Source: Candidatus Omnitrophota bacterium
GTDB lineage: Bacteria > Ratteibacteria > UBA8468 > MWAK01
Direction: 5' to 3'
Length of the DNA stretch: 13,298 nt
Assembly (NCBI GenBank): GCA_018829455.1
Contig: JAHJUB010000102.1
Location: 1 to 13,298 of the forward strand
The notes under the pieces are model-generated. The model did not search any database, was not told the origin of the DNA, and worked only from the letters and a program-made list of their open reading frames with translations. The position numbers were made by a program, and so were the translations under genes. Positions 12,138 to 13,298 of the stretch are shown one piece after another (position 1 is the first letter of the stretch; the number at the start of each line of letters is the position of its first letter).

Positions 12138-13244
12138 ATGACTAAAATTCTGTTTTTTACGGTGGACAGCCGCATCGGCGGAACCGAGAAGATGGTAATC
12201 TCTCTGGCCGCCTCTCTGCCCAAAGAGGAGTTTTCCGTTTCCATCCTCACCATCAAGCCGGAAGGTCCGCTGCACGAGATGGCGCGAGCCTCCGGGATAG
12301 AGGCCGATACGCTGGGAATCAGGAGCCGGCTGAATGGCTTCCTGGCGCCCCTGCGCTTGTTTCGTTTTCTGCTTAAAAATCGGTTTGACGTTATCCACAC
12401 CTTTCTTTTCCAGGCAAATAACCTGGGTCGGGTAGTGGGCTGGCTGGCGAATGTGCCGGTAAGAATCGGAAGCCAGCGCTCCACCGACTACTGGCGTCTT
12501 CCCTGCCACAACCTGCTTGACCGGATAACCCTGCCTTTCAGCCGCATCGTTGTGAGCAACAGCGAGGCGGGACGCAAAATGCTGATGCGCCGGGTAGGTC
12601 TTGCGCCGGAGAAAGTCATCGTTATCCCCAACGGCGTTCCGCCGGCCGTCATAACTCCGAAAGACAAGGCGAGGGAAACCCTGGGTTTTTCCGGGGAGGC
12701 GCTCTTAATCGGTTCGGCCGGCAATCTGCGGCCTCCCAAGGGCTACCAGTATCTCTTGCCGGCTTTCCGGGAGGTGGCGTTGAAATACCCGGAAGCGAAA
12801 CTTCTGATTGCCGGTGAAGGACCGCTGAGAAGGACGCTGGAGAGGTTCAGCCGGCGCCTGGGAATTTCCCAGAAAGTTTTCTTCCTTGGATTTCAAAAGG
12901 ACCTGTCGGTCTTCTATTCCGGTCTTGACCTCTTCGTGATGCCTTCTTTGTGGGAGGGGATGCCGGTGGCGCTTCTGGAGGCGCTCTCCTACGGGCTTCC
13001 GGTGGTAGCGACCGCAGTTTCAGGGATTCCGGAGGTGGTGAGCGACGGCGTAGAAGGTTTCCTAATAGCGCCGGCAAATCCCCAGCAGATTACCGCCGGG
13101 ATTATGGAACTTCTGAGTAATCCGCAGAAGCGGCTGGAGATGGGCGGCCGGGGGAGGGCGCGGGCTGAGTCTGAATACTCACGCGAGAAGATGGTCGCCG
13201 CCTATGCGAACCTTTACAGGTTGATGGTTAAGGAAGTAAAATAG
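12138..13244 (+). CDS. Family 4 glycosyltransferase (GT-B fold)
   Basis: 368 residues, the normal length for GT4 retaining glycosyltransferases, which use nucleotide-sugar donors to build envelope polysaccharides or glycolipids. N-terminal acceptor domain: ILFFTVDSRIGGTEKMVISLA (4-24) with the Gly-Gly loop at 14-15, DVIHTFLFQANNLGRVVGW (84-102), then VVSNSEAGRKML (138-149) and VIPNGV (162-167). C-terminal donor domain: IGSAGNLRPPKGYQYLLPAF (191-210), LLIAGEGPLRRTLE (222-235), VFFLGFQKDLSVFYSGLDLFVMPSLWEGMPVALLEALSYGLPVVAT (247-292). The E-x7-E motif (E273, E281) that binds the nucleotide sugar is intact. It starts with no Shine-Dalgarno, preceded by AATTTAT as in the family 2 glycosyltransferase gene. 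Donor and acceptor cannot be inferred. Confidence 0.93.
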   Translation: MTKILFFTVDSRIGGTEKMVISLAASLPKEEFSVSILTIKPEGPLHEMARASGIEADTLGIRSRLNGFLAPLRLFRFLLKNRFDVIHTFLFQANNLGRVVGWLANVPVRIGSQRSTDYWRLPCHNLLDRITLPFSRIVVSNSEAGRKMLMRRVGLAPEKVIVIPNGVPPAVITPKDKARETLGFSGEALLIGSAGNLRPPKGYQYLLPAFREVALKYPEAKLLIAGEGPLRRTLERFSRRLGISQKVFFLGFQKDLSVFYSGLDLFVMPSLWEGMPVALLEALSYGLPVVATAVSGIPEVVSDGVEGFLIAPANPQQITAGIMELLSNPQKRLEMGGRGRARAESEYSREKMVAAYANLYRLMVKEVK

Positions 13245-13248
13245 ATTT

Positions 13249-13298
13249 GTAGGGGCGCCATTCATGGCGCCCGCGGGCTCGATAAATCGAGCCCCTAC
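13249..13298 (+). repeat. Double-hairpin REP/BIME-like element at the window end
   Basis: GTAG (13249-13252), a perfect 9-bp hairpin GGGCGCCAT-TC-ATGGCGCCC (13253-13272), GC, a second perfect 9-bp hairpin GGGCTCGAT-AA-ATCGAGCCC (13275-13294) and CTAC (13295-13298). Two GTAG-hairpin units lie head to head, the layout of a BIME. It begins a few bases after the GT4 stop codon and ends exactly at the window edge, so further units could follow. Confidence 0.75.

Noticed and set aside
12084..12509. 141-residue minus-strand open frame
   Set aside because: Antisense to the start of the GT4 gene and extends into the double-hairpin repeat.

Overview
The window looks like chromosome from an uncultivated-type Gram-negative bacterium of moderate GC (about half G+C by eye). 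The diderm inference rests on a phospholipid/MCE transport system (MlaF, MlaD, MlaE) plus envelope glycosyltransferases. I cannot place the phylum; dense intergenic palindromic repeats, a yacL-like PIN-TRAM gene inside the mla cluster and frequent absence of Shine-Dalgarno motifs recall lineages such as Omnitrophota, Planctomycetota or Nitrospirota, but this is a low-confidence impression.

Left part (1-6623, all minus strand, so transcription runs right to left): a promoter near 6655-6630 drives mlaF, then mlaD (4-base overlap), a membrane PIN-TRAM protein with its own strong ribosome binding site, and mlaE (end-to-start contact with the PIN gene). A cobalamin-binding radical SAM enzyme follows 14 bases later, then a 200-base repeat-rich gap, a family 2 glycosyltransferase and, 6 bases on, the start of a second cobalamin-binding radical SAM protein that runs off the window. 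The first block is a lipid-transport operon; the second looks like envelope glycan or lipid modification.

Middle (6624-9722): a 144-base inverted-repeat element, a lone 6-phospho-3-hexuloisomerase-like SIS gene, and a tRNA with anticodon CAU (probably tRNA-Ile2) on the minus strand. Next to the tRNA is about 300 bases of hairpin-rich non-coding DNA holding two extra partial copies of the tRNA 3' end. On the plus strand an AbiEi/AbiEii toxin-antitoxin operon follows, with a well-formed promoter and a 21-base palindromic operator at the expected transcription start. This block has the look of an accessory site beside a tRNA.

Right part (9723-13298): an HU gene with a strong promoter, strong ribosome binding site and a terminator shared with the convergent MgtC/SapB gene. 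MgtC and a secreted DUF3108 protein diverge from a 54-base gap carrying two overlapping mirror-arranged promoters whose -10 boxes lie 6 bases before each start codon, suggesting leaderless mRNAs. A shortened TsaB-like protein and a family 4 glycosyltransferase follow.

The most unusual signal is a family of GTAG-footed palindromes in nearly every intergenic gap (1531-1643, 4818-4848, 7389-7413, 11558-11619, 12058-12112, 13249-13298). Stem sequences differ between copies but pairing and the GTAG...CTAC frame are kept, the architecture of REP/BIME elements mobilised elsewhere by RAYT transposases. No such transposase is in the window.
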